From contig CAWEGV010000010.1 in NCBI GenBank assembly GCA_963808615.1, positions 1 through 64,000 on the forward strand: 64,000 nucleotides of DNA. Direction: 5' to 3'. The translations under genes and the position numbers were made by a program. The notes beneath the pieces are model-generated. The model was not told the DNA's origin, made no database searches, and saw only the letters and a list, made by a program, of their open reading frames with translations. The DNA is from Palsa-504 sp963808615. GTDB taxonomy: Bacteria > Actinomycetota > Actinomycetes > Streptosporangiales > Streptosporangiaceae. Positions 37,568-46,460 of this stretch are shown here, piece after piece (the first letter of the stretch is position 1; every line of letters starts with the position of its first letter).

Positions 37568-38954
37568 GTCTGACCGTCGCCTGGGTTTGCCGTTGCGGTG
37601 CTGTGGAGGGTGCGGCGGGTTGCGGGGCGGTGGCCGGCGGGGTGGGCGCGGCGGCGGCGGGGGTCCTGGACAGTGTCTTGATGGTGAGGTAGGCGACCAC
37701 GACGGCGACGATGATCAGCGGGCCGGTGGCGATTCCGGCTTTGGAGGTCAGCAGCAAGGTGATGATGGTTGCTGACAGCGGGAGTCCGAGGACGGACACG
37801 GCCGCGGCGGCCATCAGGACGGCCACCGCGGGGGTCTCGGAGAACCCGGGCAGGTGCGCGGCGAGCAGGCCCCCGGCCGCGCCGATGAACAAGGCCGGGA
37901 AGGTCGGGCCGCCCCGGAAGTTGCCCAGCGAGATACTCCAGGCCAGGCCCTTGAACAGGAGCAGGAACGCCAGGGTGGACAGGGACAGGGCGGAGCCCTG
38001 TTTGATCAGCGAACTGAAGGCATCCTGGCCGGAGAACAGCACCACGTCCGCTGACTGGTGGGTGATCTGGGCGAACCCGATCGCCAGGCCGCCGACGGCC
38101 AGGGCGGCAGCGGGCAGCAGCAGCCACGGCCGCCGGGCGACCACACCCGCCGACCAGCGGGCCAGGTCGATGATCGCCAAGGTGGCCAGGGCGGCGGTGA
38201 ACGCGAGCACGATGGCCCAGCCGAACTCGGCGGCGGTCAGCGTGGAGAACGCGGGCAGCGAGAGGGGACCCAGCGAATAGGCGCTGGAGCTGAGCCCGGT
38301 CCAGTGGCCCATGCCGATGAAGACCACCGAGCCGATCCCGGCGGACATCAGGCCCGGCAGCAAGATCAGCGGCAGCATCGGCCCGCCGAGGCCGGCGGCC
38401 TCGATCAAGATGATCGCGCCGATGACCGGCGAGCCGAAGATGGTGGCGATCGCGGCGAACGCCGCGCTCGCGGCGAGCACCGCCATCGCCTGGTCGGGGG
38501 TGTCTTTCTTCACCAGCTTCACGGCCAGGATCGCCAGGCCGCTGCCCAAGGCGATGAGCGGGGCTTCTGGTCCCAGCACCAGGCCCAGGCCCAAGGTGGC
38601 CAGCGCGGCCAGCAAGATGCCCGGCAGCTTGGCCGGCTTGGGGGCGCCGGCCTTGATCCCCTCGTAGGGGATGTGCCCGCCGTGGCCGGGCAGCCGGAGG
38701 ATCGCGATGGCCGCCAGCACCCCGGCTACCGCCATCACCGGCAGCGGCCACCACCAGGGAACGGGGTGCAATCCCAGCCCGCTGGGCAGCCTCTGGTACA
38801 CCTCTTGCTGGATCCAGTGGACCAGTTCGAGGAAGCACCAGGAGGCGAACGAGACCAGCACGCCGAGCAGCGCCGCCAGGACGAGCAGGACCCGGTAGCT
38901 CTTGCTCCGGATTGTCGCGCCCGGATCGGCCGGGGCAGCAGTCGCCTCACTCAT
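37557..38954 (-). CDS. ClC-family chloride channel/transporter
   Basis: 465 aa with about 10-12 hydrophobic helices. Selectivity motifs are changed: GHGGHIP in place of GSGIP, GPEAPLI in place of GKEGP (gating Glu retained, Lys lost), and GPTFPALFIG for GxFxP. A C-terminal Pro/Ala tail (AAAPTPPATAPQP) is unstructured. No CBS domains. It should move chloride or related anions; the changed filter means ion choice could differ. Clear start ATG 38954. Confidence 0.85.
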   Translation of the reverse strand: MSEATAAPADPGATIRSKSYRVLLVLAALLGVLVSFASWCFLELVHWIQQEVYQRLPSGLGLHPVPWWWPLPVMAVAGVLAAIAILRLPGHGGHIPYEGIKAGAPKPAKLPGILLAALATLGLGLVLGPEAPLIALGSGLAILAVKLVKKDTPDQAMAVLAASAAFAAIATIFGSPVIGAIILIEAAGLGGPMLPLILLPGLMSAGIGSVVFIGMGHWTGLSSSAYSLGPLSLPAFSTLTAAEFGWAIVLAFTAALATLAIIDLARWSAGVVARRPWLLLPAAALAVGGLAIGFAQITHQSADVVLFSGQDAFSSLIKQGSALSLSTLAFLLLFKGLAWSISLGNFRGGPTFPALFIGAAGGLLAAHLPGFSETPAVAVLMAAAAVSVLGLPLSATIITLLLTSKAGIATGPLIIVAVVVAYLTIKTLSRTPAAAAPTPPATAPQPAAPSTAPQRQTQATVRHER

Positions 38955-39083
38955 CGGCGGTGCCTGTTGTTACGGCCGCCGAAGTTCCGTCGGCACCTGG
39001 GCTCTGCGGCGCCTGGCCTCTGGGCTCGCGCCGCCTCGGACCCGGCCGCGTCGCCGCCCGGGTGCGCGGCGCCGCGGGCCATC

Positions 39084-40541
39084 TTAGATCTCCGTCGCGG
39101 ACTCAACCTTGCCGTCCTTCACGGCGGCCTGGAGCGCGGCGTAGTCGCGTTCGTTCTGGTCGGCGTAGGTTTCGGCGAAGTCGGCGATCGCCTCATCGAA
39201 CTTGCCCGAGCCGCCCAGGTACGAGGCCACGGCGATGCGGTCGCCGGAGCGGGCGTGCGCCCGGGCCAGGGTCCACCCGCACTGCCGGGCGTAGACGGTC
39301 ATGCCGGAGGGGATCATCGCCTCGATCGGGAAGGAGAATTTCCAGTCCCGCAGCTGGCGGACGTAGAAGTCGCGGTCCACCCCGTCGGGGCCGGGAGCGC
39401 GGGTCCAGCCGAGGAAGATGTCGCTTTGGGCCTGCATCAGGTGCTGCCCGGCCACCACGCGCTCGCCCTGGTTGGTGTACTGGCTGCGCCCGGCGTACTC
39501 GGCCAGGACGGAGGGCTGGGCCTCCTTGGCCTGCAGGAACAGCGGTTCGTCGCTGTCTGCGGCGTCCATCAGCAAGATCCAGGCGCGGGTGCCGACGCTC
39601 CCGACCCCGACGACCTTACGGGCCATCTGGACCAGGGTGAACTGCTCGAGCAGGTGCCGCCGGTCGGACTGCAGGGTGCGCCCGTACGTACCCAGCACGG
39701 TGCGGATTTGCTCGTAAATCGCGCTGGCCTGCACATCGCTGAAGACCTCTTCGACGGGGACGATCAGCGGAGGGTCGCTGATGATCTGCCGCCGCCCGCC
39801 GGCCACGGTGGTCAGCTTGCCCAGCGCCTGGGTGCTGTCCCGGGTGTGCGCCTTGGCCAGCAAGGTTTCTGCGGCCTTGAACCTTTTCGCCTTGAGCTGC
39901 GACCGGAACTCGCTCAGGGCCGGCTCGATGTCCAGGTGCGCGTACCAGACTGCCAGCAACGGCTGCTCCGCGAAGCCGCGCATCGCGGTACGGTAGCCTT
40001 CGGCCGCCGCCAGGATGATCTTGCGGCGGGCCTTGGCGGGGAACCCGTTGTCCCGGCCGGCCACGGCAAAGCTCGCGGCCAGCCGCTTGACATCCCACTC
40101 GAACGGGCCGGGCAAGGTCTCGTCGAAGTCGTTGATGTCGAAGACCAGGCGCCGTTCCGGCGAGGCGAACGCGCCGAAGTTGGACAGGTGCGCGTCCCCG
40201 CACAGCTGCACCCGCAGCCCTGACGTGGGCGTCGTGGCCAGATCCGCCGCCATCGGCAGCGCAGCCCCCCGGTAGAACGTGAATGCCGACACCAGCATCC
40301 GCCCGTGCCGGACCGGCACCAGTTCCGGCACCCGCGACTGAGCCTGGCCCAGCAGCAGCCCGACCGGGTCGCGTGACCGGCCCGGCCGGAACTCGGCGTG
40401 CGAGTCCAGCGGGGCCACCGCCCGGGCGTCCTTGCCCCGGGCTGCCCGGTCCGCGCGGCTCAGCTGCTCCGGTGTTCCGGCCCGCGCCGGACCTGGGCGA
40501 GATGCCCGCGCACCGGACCTTCTACCATCCGTCACCGCCAT
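39084..40541 (-). CDS. DUF2252 protein (kinase-fold-like, unknown function)
   Basis: 485 aa from ATG 40541 with GGGAG upstream. Signature DUF2252 features: MLVSAFTFYRGAALPMAADL, QLCGDAHLSNFGAFASPERRLVFDINDFDETLPGPFEWDVKRLAAS, and VGVGSVGTRAWI. The GDAHLxNFG and NDFDE strings resemble an aminoglycoside-phosphotransferase-like catalytic core. Activity unknown. Common in stress islands. Confidence 0.85.
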   Translation of the reverse strand: MAVTDGRRSGARASRPGPARAGTPEQLSRADRAARGKDARAVAPLDSHAEFRPGRSRDPVGLLLGQAQSRVPELVPVRHGRMLVSAFTFYRGAALPMAADLATTPTSGLRVQLCGDAHLSNFGAFASPERRLVFDINDFDETLPGPFEWDVKRLAASFAVAGRDNGFPAKARRKIILAAAEGYRTAMRGFAEQPLLAVWYAHLDIEPALSEFRSQLKAKRFKAAETLLAKAHTRDSTQALGKLTTVAGGRRQIISDPPLIVPVEEVFSDVQASAIYEQIRTVLGTYGRTLQSDRRHLLEQFTLVQMARKVVGVGSVGTRAWILLMDAADSDEPLFLQAKEAQPSVLAEYAGRSQYTNQGERVVAGQHLMQAQSDIFLGWTRAPGPDGVDRDFYVRQLRDWKFSFPIEAMIPSGMTVYARQCGWTLARAHARSGDRIAVASYLGGSGKFDEAIADFAETYADQNERDYAALQAAVKDGKVESATEI

Positions 40542-40996
40542 GACCACTCCCTTCGGGCGCCGCGACGGCGTGAGGCCCGCGATACCACGGATCCTTACTG
40601 ACCTGAGATACGCGGGGACATATCGTCACGTCATCTGCCCTCCCGCGCGCGTGGCGCTGAGGTCCACTCTCGGCTGCGGGCGGCGCCCAGACATCACCCA
40701 GGAAGGGTAGACCCGGCGGCGCCGGGCCGGGGATGAGTGCCGCGACCCGGGTCGCCTGGGAGGTGGTCCCATCGAGACCGGAAACAGCATGTCCGTCCGG
40801 AGCCATCTGATCGCAGTGCCCCGGTCGCGGCGGGCCGGGGCGCAGCGCGCTTCCCTGCTGCGGAGACCGGAGTCCGCGGCCGAGCCGCAGGTGCGCGGCC
40901 GGTCGGCCAACCGGAAAATGCGCATCCGGGTCCGGCTTATCGTCTCGACCCATGATCATCGGTGCGGTAAGCATGCTCGGATCGCTCGCCGATCGG
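40542..40996. other. Gene-free stretch
   Basis: The leftward 150-codon frame here has the composition of a shadow and no domain. Nothing supported. Confidence 0.4.
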
Positions 40997-41902
40997 TCAG
41001 GATCTCGTGGTTCGCGCCGCGCTCCGATTCCGCCGCAGTTTCTTGAGGGCAGCCCGGAACGACAGGTTCCGCTCCTGCCACACGATGCCGGCCACCGCGC
41101 CCAAGATGATCACCACCCCGATGGCGATCAGCCAGGACATCAGCGCAAAGACCACGCCGATCGGCCCGTACTTCTTGTCATCCGAGGTCACGATGCCGGA
41201 GAAGACGACCGAGAAGACGGCCTCCATGCCCACCCAGAACACGGCCGTGGCGACGGCGGCCGGGAACAGGTCTCTCCAGGAGATCCGCCCCGCCAGCAAG
41301 AACCAGATGGTGAACCACCAAAAGCCGGTGAATACCACCAGGCCGATGACCGCGAGCAAGACCGGGCCGCCCGCGCTGCGCAACCCGGGCCCGGCCCAGC
41401 CGGCCAGCACTGAGCAGCCCACCAGCACCGCCAGCCAGATCAGCCCGCGGACCATGTCCCTGGCCCCCCGGCGGTCCAGCTCGAAGGCCCGCTCGTACAG
41501 TTCCTGAATCGCCGCGGCCGCAGCACCACCGCCCAGGATGAAGAACGCCCAGGCGGTCCCGGTGACGGCGCTGGAGGTAGCAGCCGAGGAGGTGAACAGG
41601 CCGCCGACATCAGCGGCGGCCTGCTGGTTCAGGCCCAGGTGCCGGGCCAGCCCGCTGGCCGCCGACCGGCCGGCCAGGGCATTGGCGACGATCAGGAACG
41701 GGAAGAAGCACAAGAACAGCGTGGCGGCAAAGAGCATGCCCCGGTTGATGAAATCCATCGAGTCCAGCCGACGCCACAGATGCTCAGCCGACGAGCCGGC
41801 ATACTTCCCCTTGGCGACCTCGATGCCACGCCGGACACGCTGACCGTGCCTGCCGTCCGCGGCAACTCCCGGCGACTCTTCGTCCTGCCCGGCGGATGCC
41901 AT
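40997..41902 (-). CDS. YihY/BrkB-family inner membrane protein
   Basis: 301 aa from ATG 41902; an ORF extension to 42004 lacks a membrane-protein context. Six hydrophobic segments; YihY features: HLWRRLDSMDFINRGMLFAATLFLCFFPFLIVAN, the GGGAAAAAIQELYERAF region, and RISWRDLFPAAVATAVFWVGMEAVFSVVFSG. Basic C-terminal tail. Despite the old ribonuclease label, function is unknown; thought to be a membrane transporter-like protein. Confidence 0.85.
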   Translation of the reverse strand: MASAGQDEESPGVAADGRHGQRVRRGIEVAKGKYAGSSAEHLWRRLDSMDFINRGMLFAATLFLCFFPFLIVANALAGRSAASGLARHLGLNQQAAADVGGLFTSSAATSSAVTGTAWAFFILGGGAAAAAIQELYERAFELDRRGARDMVRGLIWLAVLVGCSVLAGWAGPGLRSAGGPVLLAVIGLVVFTGFWWFTIWFLLAGRISWRDLFPAAVATAVFWVGMEAVFSVVFSGIVTSDDKKYGPIGVVFALMSWLIAIGVVIILGAVAGIVWQERNLSFRAALKKLRRNRSAARTTRS

Positions 41903-42318
41903 TAGCCCACGATTTGTCCGCTGGGGGCCGGCGCGGGTCCGAGGTCTGGCCCCAGGCGGGCCGCCCGGGATCACCGCCGCTGGCGGCATGCCGCATCGAT
42001 CCAACCTCGAGCGTCATTTCGCCCCCTAGCTCAGGCACGGCGTGAACTCAGTATTCTCCTGCCTGAACGCTGGTGCCTCACCCGCCTGGGGTAATGCCCG
42101 GCCGCCTTGGTCTCGGCCACACTTGGAGGACGGACCAGACGTCCTCACGGCAGCTACAGCCAGAAGGAGGTGGCCTCGGTGGAAGTCGGCCTGGCAGCAA
42201 GACTCTCGGGACGGTCCTCAAGAGGGACGAGCTCTATGGTCACGACGGCCCGTGGCCCGGACGGTGGCCCGATGCCGCGACCGGACTGCCTGTGCTCCGG
42301 CCCGGCAAAGGAGGACCC
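41903..42318. other. Gene-free stretch upstream of the SnoaL/FGE genes
   Basis: No supported frame. Ends in an AAGGAGGA ribosome site (42308-42315) for the next gene. Confidence 0.4.
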
Positions 42319-42870
42319 ATGAACCACCTGCTGGCATCCAGCCCTCACCTCGCTGTCATCCCGACGATCACGGCTCTCGCGATCAGGCACTTCAAGCACA
42401 AGCCGGGGCAGGATGACGGTGACGCTGAGCTCAAGCCGAAGCATCCAGCCGTGCGCTTCGTGCTCGGCGCCTGGAACCAAGGCGACTTCAGCGAGGCCGA
42501 CAAGCACATAGCATCCGACATCGAGATCTACACCAACGGCCTCTCGTTCAGCTCTGAACACGGCGGCCCGGCCATGGTCAAGGAGAGCATCGAGTCGTGG
42601 CGCGCGCTCGCGCCGGACGTGCGGATGGAGCTCTCCCAGGAGATCCGCGAGAAGGACCGGATCGCGATCGAGTTCCGGATCACCGCAACCCACACCGGGG
42701 ACATCTCTGGGCTGCCGGCCAGCGGTGGGGCGATCGACGTCGAGGGCGCCGCGTTCCTGACGCTCAGCGGCGGCAAGGTCACCGAGGTCCGGACGGTCTT
42801 CGATACGCTAGCACTCGCGGTCCAGACGGGGGCCGCCGAGGCGCCCGCCTGGTGGCCGGGGCGCAGCTAG
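42319..42870 (+). CDS. SnoaL-like polyketide cyclase family protein
   Basis: 183 aa, ATG 42319 with AAGGAGGA upstream. A hydrophobic/basic N-terminus of about 40 residues is followed by the SnoaL domain: VRFVLGAWNQGDFSEADKHIASDIEIYTNG, IESWRALAPDVRMELSQEIREKDRIAIEFRITATHTGD, and GGKVTEVRTVFDTLALAVQTG. Substrate unknown. 116 bp before the FGE gene, same strand, so possibly one transcript. Confidence 0.8.
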   Translation: MNHLLASSPHLAVIPTITALAIRHFKHKPGQDDGDAELKPKHPAVRFVLGAWNQGDFSEADKHIASDIEIYTNGLSFSSEHGGPAMVKESIESWRALAPDVRMELSQEIREKDRIAIEFRITATHTGDISGLPASGGAIDVEGAAFLTLSGGKVTEVRTVFDTLALAVQTGAAEAPAWWPGRS

Positions 42871-42986
42871 TGGCCAAGCGAAAAGACCGGGCGTCCCAGG
42901 CCGATCGGCGAGAGGGGGACAGCCCGGTCGCCACGCCGGCCGCGAGCAGGCCGAGAGCGGTCGCACCCAGGTGGCAGGATGGTCCC

Positions 42987-43973
42987 GTGTCAGTAACCGA
43001 TCGCATACCGCCCCGGCCGCCGCAGGCAGCGCAGCCGACGGACGGCATGGTGTGGATCCCAGGTGCCACCTTCCTGATGGGCTCGGATCGTCATTACCCC
43101 GAGGAAGCCCCGGCCTGCCAGGTCACCGTCGGCGGATTCTGGATCGATCCCTGCCCGGTCACCAACCGCGAGTTCGGCCGGTTCGTCCGCAAGACCGGCC
43201 ACGTCACCGTGGCCGAGCGGCCGCCGGCGGCCGCCGATTACCCTGGCGCGAATCTCGAGATGCTCGTCCCGTTCTCCGCTGTGTTCGTGGCGCCCCCGCA
43301 CCGGGTCAGCCTGGCTGATCCGCACAACTGGTGGACGCCCATCCCGGGCGCGGACTGGCGGTATCCCCAGGGTCCCGGCAGTTCCATCCGCAGCAAACCG
43401 GACCATCCGGTGGTGCATGTCACCTGGGCTGACGTCGCCGCGTACGCGAGCTGGGCGGGCAAGAAGCTCCCCACCGAAGCCGAATGGGAGCTGGCCGCGC
43501 GCGGCGGGCTGGATGGCGCCGAGTTCGCCTGGGGTGACGAGCTCAACCCCGGCGGGGGGTGGATGGCCAACACCTGGCAGGGCGAATTCCCGCTCCAGGA
43601 CACCGGGGATGACGGCTACCGGGGCACCTCACCGGTCGGCGTGTTCCCCGCCAACGGCTACGGCCTGTTCGACATGACCGGCAACGTCTGGGAGTGGACG
43701 TCAGACTGGTACTCCCCGCACGCCACCGGGGCGCACGCGTGCTGCACCGTCGACGGGCGCGAGGGCGCCCTGGAGGGGAGCATCGACCGGCGGGATCCGG
43801 CCCGCATCCCGCGCAAGGTCATGAAGGGCGGCTCGCACTTGTGCGCCCCGAACTACTGCCGCCGCTACCGCCCGGCCGCCCGGATGGCCCAGCCCATCGA
43901 CACCTCGACTAGCCACCTGGGCTTCCGCTGCGTCGTCCGGACCGGGCCAAGCGCCCGGATGGACCACGGCTGA
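42987..43973 (+). CDS. Formylglycine-generating enzyme (sulfatase-modifying factor family)
   Basis: 328 aa from GTG 42987. Begins MVWIPGATFLMGSDRHYPEEAP and FWIDPCPVTNREFGRFV; KKLPTEAEWELAARGG and MTGNVWEWTSDWYSPH; then KGGSHLCAPNYCRRYRPAAR with Cys286 and Cys291 spaced as in the Cu-binding catalytic pair of true FGEs (C-x4-C). Final strand HLGFRCVV. It should convert the Cys of CxPxR sulfatase motifs to formylglycine. A matching arylsulfatase lies 7.2 kb away. Confidence 0.9.
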   Translation: MSVTDRIPPRPPQAAQPTDGMVWIPGATFLMGSDRHYPEEAPACQVTVGGFWIDPCPVTNREFGRFVRKTGHVTVAERPPAAADYPGANLEMLVPFSAVFVAPPHRVSLADPHNWWTPIPGADWRYPQGPGSSIRSKPDHPVVHVTWADVAAYASWAGKKLPTEAEWELAARGGLDGAEFAWGDELNPGGGWMANTWQGEFPLQDTGDDGYRGTSPVGVFPANGYGLFDMTGNVWEWTSDWYSPHATGAHACCTVDGREGALEGSIDRRDPARIPRKVMKGGSHLCAPNYCRRYRPAARMAQPIDTSTSHLGFRCVVRTGPSARMDHG

Positions 43974-44395
43974 CCAGCGGGCGTAGCTGGCGACAGGCCG
44001 GGACTGCTGCTACGGTCCGGCGCAGGCAGCAGGAGCCGGGCTTGGGCGGTCAGGGAGGAAACAGGCGGCGCGCAGCCAGTCGACGGCATGGTCATCGCCG
44101 GGGCGTGCGTGCACGCCCCGGTCCTGAGACTGTCCGGCTCAGGGAGCCGTGCGCCGTCTGCTTGATGCTGCGGCGGGGCGCCCGTTTCCTCCCCCTCCTC
44201 ACCGATCAGCACTGCCAGGTGACCGCTGCTGACCGGCCGGCGCAGATGCCGTCTGTACCCCGGATTGCCCATGGGAACGATGTGAAGACGGTAACCGCCT
44301 GGCTTCGGTACGGGTCAGCGAAAGCCACCGTGTACACGTACGGTCACCTCTCACATCGCGCTGCTGCTCGCAACAGCCTCACGCCATCCCCGCGG
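43974..44395. other. Mostly gene-free; contains an integrase remnant
   Basis: Besides the integrase fragment at 44268-44360, no supported gene is seen here. Confidence 0.4.
44268..44360 (+). pseudogene. Tyrosine-recombinase C-terminal remnant
   Basis: Read in the frame from 44042: NDVKTVTAWLRYGSAKATVYTYGHL matches the end of phage-type integrases (xVQARLGHxSAKTTLDTYSHL), with the Tyr nucleophile in TYGHL. No upstream integrase domain is found in frame, so this is a fragment. Confidence 0.5.
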
Positions 44396-46077
44396 TCACT
44401 GCGCATCGGTCCCGGTGGCGCGCCGGTTCTGTTCTACCCATGCTGTCGCGTCCGCGTAGGCGCGCTTGAGGGTAGCACCGACCCGCTCATCGCCGGTGTA
44501 GATGTTCTCCGGGGCGATCAGGTCGGTGACGCCGGTCACGCGGAGCTGTTCTTGGATCCGCTCACTGGCCGAGACAATGACGAGCTTGCTGCCGGTAGCT
44601 GTGAGGGTCTGGGCGTAGCGGCGCAGGACGTCCATGAATGTGGTGCCGAGGTCGGTGCGTCCCCGCAGCCGGAGGATCACCACGGAATTGCCGGCGGCGT
44701 CAGCCGGGACCGGGAGCTGTGACTCGAGGGCCGGCGCAGCGGCGAAGAACAGGCTTCCGTAGGGCTGGAGCACGACCACCTCGCCGGCGGGCAGCTGGGC
44801 CGGCGGGTCGGTCTCGATGAGGTTCCCGTCCGGGTCGAGCCGCCAGCGCTTAATGGTGACCTGGTTCGACTGCGCACGACGTGCAAGATCACTGACAGGC
44901 CCACCCCGGCGAGCACCGCGTACTGCAACGGGATGACCATGGTGAGCACGAAGGTGGCCGCCAGCACCATCTTCTGCACGGCGCCGGTCTTCCACACCGA
45001 CTGAAGATCGTCCGGCTTGATGGTCCGGAAGCCGACCAGGATGAGCAGGCCGGCCAGGGCCGGCATGGCGATGTGGCCGACCAGGCCGGCGAAGGCGATG
45101 ATCACCACCGCCATCACCACGCCGGCGATCATCAGGGCGATGCGCGACCGGGCGCCTGCGGACTTGTTCAGCGACGTGGCCGACATGGACCCGCCCACCG
45201 GCATCCCGCGGAAGATCCCGGCGATCACGTTCGCGGCGCCCTGCCCGATGAAGTCACGGGACGCGTCGGGATAGCGGCCGTCGGGGTTGGGGAAGTTGGC
45301 CGAAATAGCTGCCCCCTGAACCAGTCCCACCAAGGCAAGGGAGACCGCCGGAATCACCAGCGAAGGGACCAGCCGGAGCATCGGAACCTCGGGCAGCGGC
45401 AGCGCGCGGGGGATCTTAGTAAGCTCGCCGACGGTCGCCACGCCATGCCAGCCCAGCACGGCCACGCCGGCCGAGGCAACGATGACCGCCAGCACCAGCC
45501 CCAGCGGGCCGAGCCTGGTGCGCTCAAGCACCAGGATCAGCGCGACCGTCACCACCCCGATCGCCAGGGACTGCAGGTGGAGCTCGCCCGGGTGGACCAG
45601 AGTGTTGATGGCGCGGACGACGCGGTTTGCCCCCTCCGCTTTGTAACCGGTGAGGTTGGCCAGCTGGCCGAGGATGATGTTGACGCCGACCGCGCTGATG
45701 AATCCCACCATCACCGCGTTGGACACGAACCGCAGGACCGAGCCGAGCCACAGGAACCCGGCCGCGAGCATCACCACGCCGGTGAGCACCGACAAGGTGA
45801 ACAAGGCCCGCGCCGGGTCACTGGCCGAGTGAACCGCCGGGACGTCGGCGACGACGATGGCCATCGCGCCGGTAGCCTGCACGGCCATGAAGGCCGAGCT
45901 GGTGAAAAATGAGCCGCCGATCGTGCCGAACAGGTACGCGTACAGGCCCGCAAGCGGGTTAACCCCAGCGAGCAGGCCAGCGGCAAGACCGTCAGGAACG
46001 CTTTCCACGCTGAGCACCAAGCCAGCGACCGTGTCCTTGCGCAGCGTGTCCCGCCTCACCGGGACGCGGCGTTTCAT
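44396..46077 (-). pseudogene. SulP-family anion transporter with STAS domain, frameshifted
   Basis: First part 46077 to about 44880: SulP core with about 11 helices (VAGLVLSVESVPDGLAAGLLAGVNPLAGLYAYLFG, MPVGGSMSATSLNKSAGARSRIA, YAVLAGVGLSVILHVV). The STAS domain then continues in another frame to 44396 (VVILRLRGRTDLGTTFMDVLRRYAQTLTATGSKLVIVSASERIQEQL). The join at about 44869-44876 needs one inserted base. If real, the protein loses its STAS domain. Likely transports sulfate or bicarbonate. Confidence 0.8.
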
Positions 46078-46089
46078 GTCCGGGCTTTA

Positions 46090-46393
46090 TCAGGCGTTGT
46101 CGAGCGAGCGAAGTGCCCGCAGGCCAGGCAGCAAGATGTAGGCCCCTCCCTTGATGGTCGTGAACCGGGGCAGGCCGTGCAGCGTCTTCTTGATCGGCTT
46201 GTGCTGGACGGTCATGTTGTAGGTGTCGTCGTGGTCGCCCGCGATCGGGTCCTTGTCATGTTCCAGTCCCTGGAACTTGGGGGCGTTGATCCACTCTCTC
46301 TGTACAAACTCGAACTGGAGTTCAAGATCGGCGCAGCCGAAGAAGACCGCAAGCCCTCGGTCCGTGCCGTCATCGGGACTCTCTTCTAGCGCT
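46090..46393 (-). pseudogene. DyP-type peroxidase C-terminal remnant
   Basis: Frame read from about 46393 to TGA 46092-46090: GLAVFFGCADLELQFEFVQREW, then HDKDPIAGDHDD and LHGLPRFTTIKGGAYILLPG. This matches the C-terminal part of DyP peroxidases and resembles the end of the full gene at 48220-49770 (FVTTKAAAYVFLPS). No heme-binding part is present. No start codon supports it; it is a truncated copy. Confidence 0.6.
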
Positions 46394-46460
46394 CTAGGGC
46401 GCGAGGACTTTGACGGTTGACCCGAGTCTGGGGAGAGGGCGCCAGAGCGAGGGCAGGGGT

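Noticed and set aside
38058..40223. Rightward 721-codon ORF
   Set aside because: Lies opposite the ClC and DUF2252 genes, which have clear families; translation is Gln/Gly/Arg-rich noise.
46177..46389. 70-codon rightward ORF
   Set aside because: Antisense to the DyP remnant, whose match to the family is clear.
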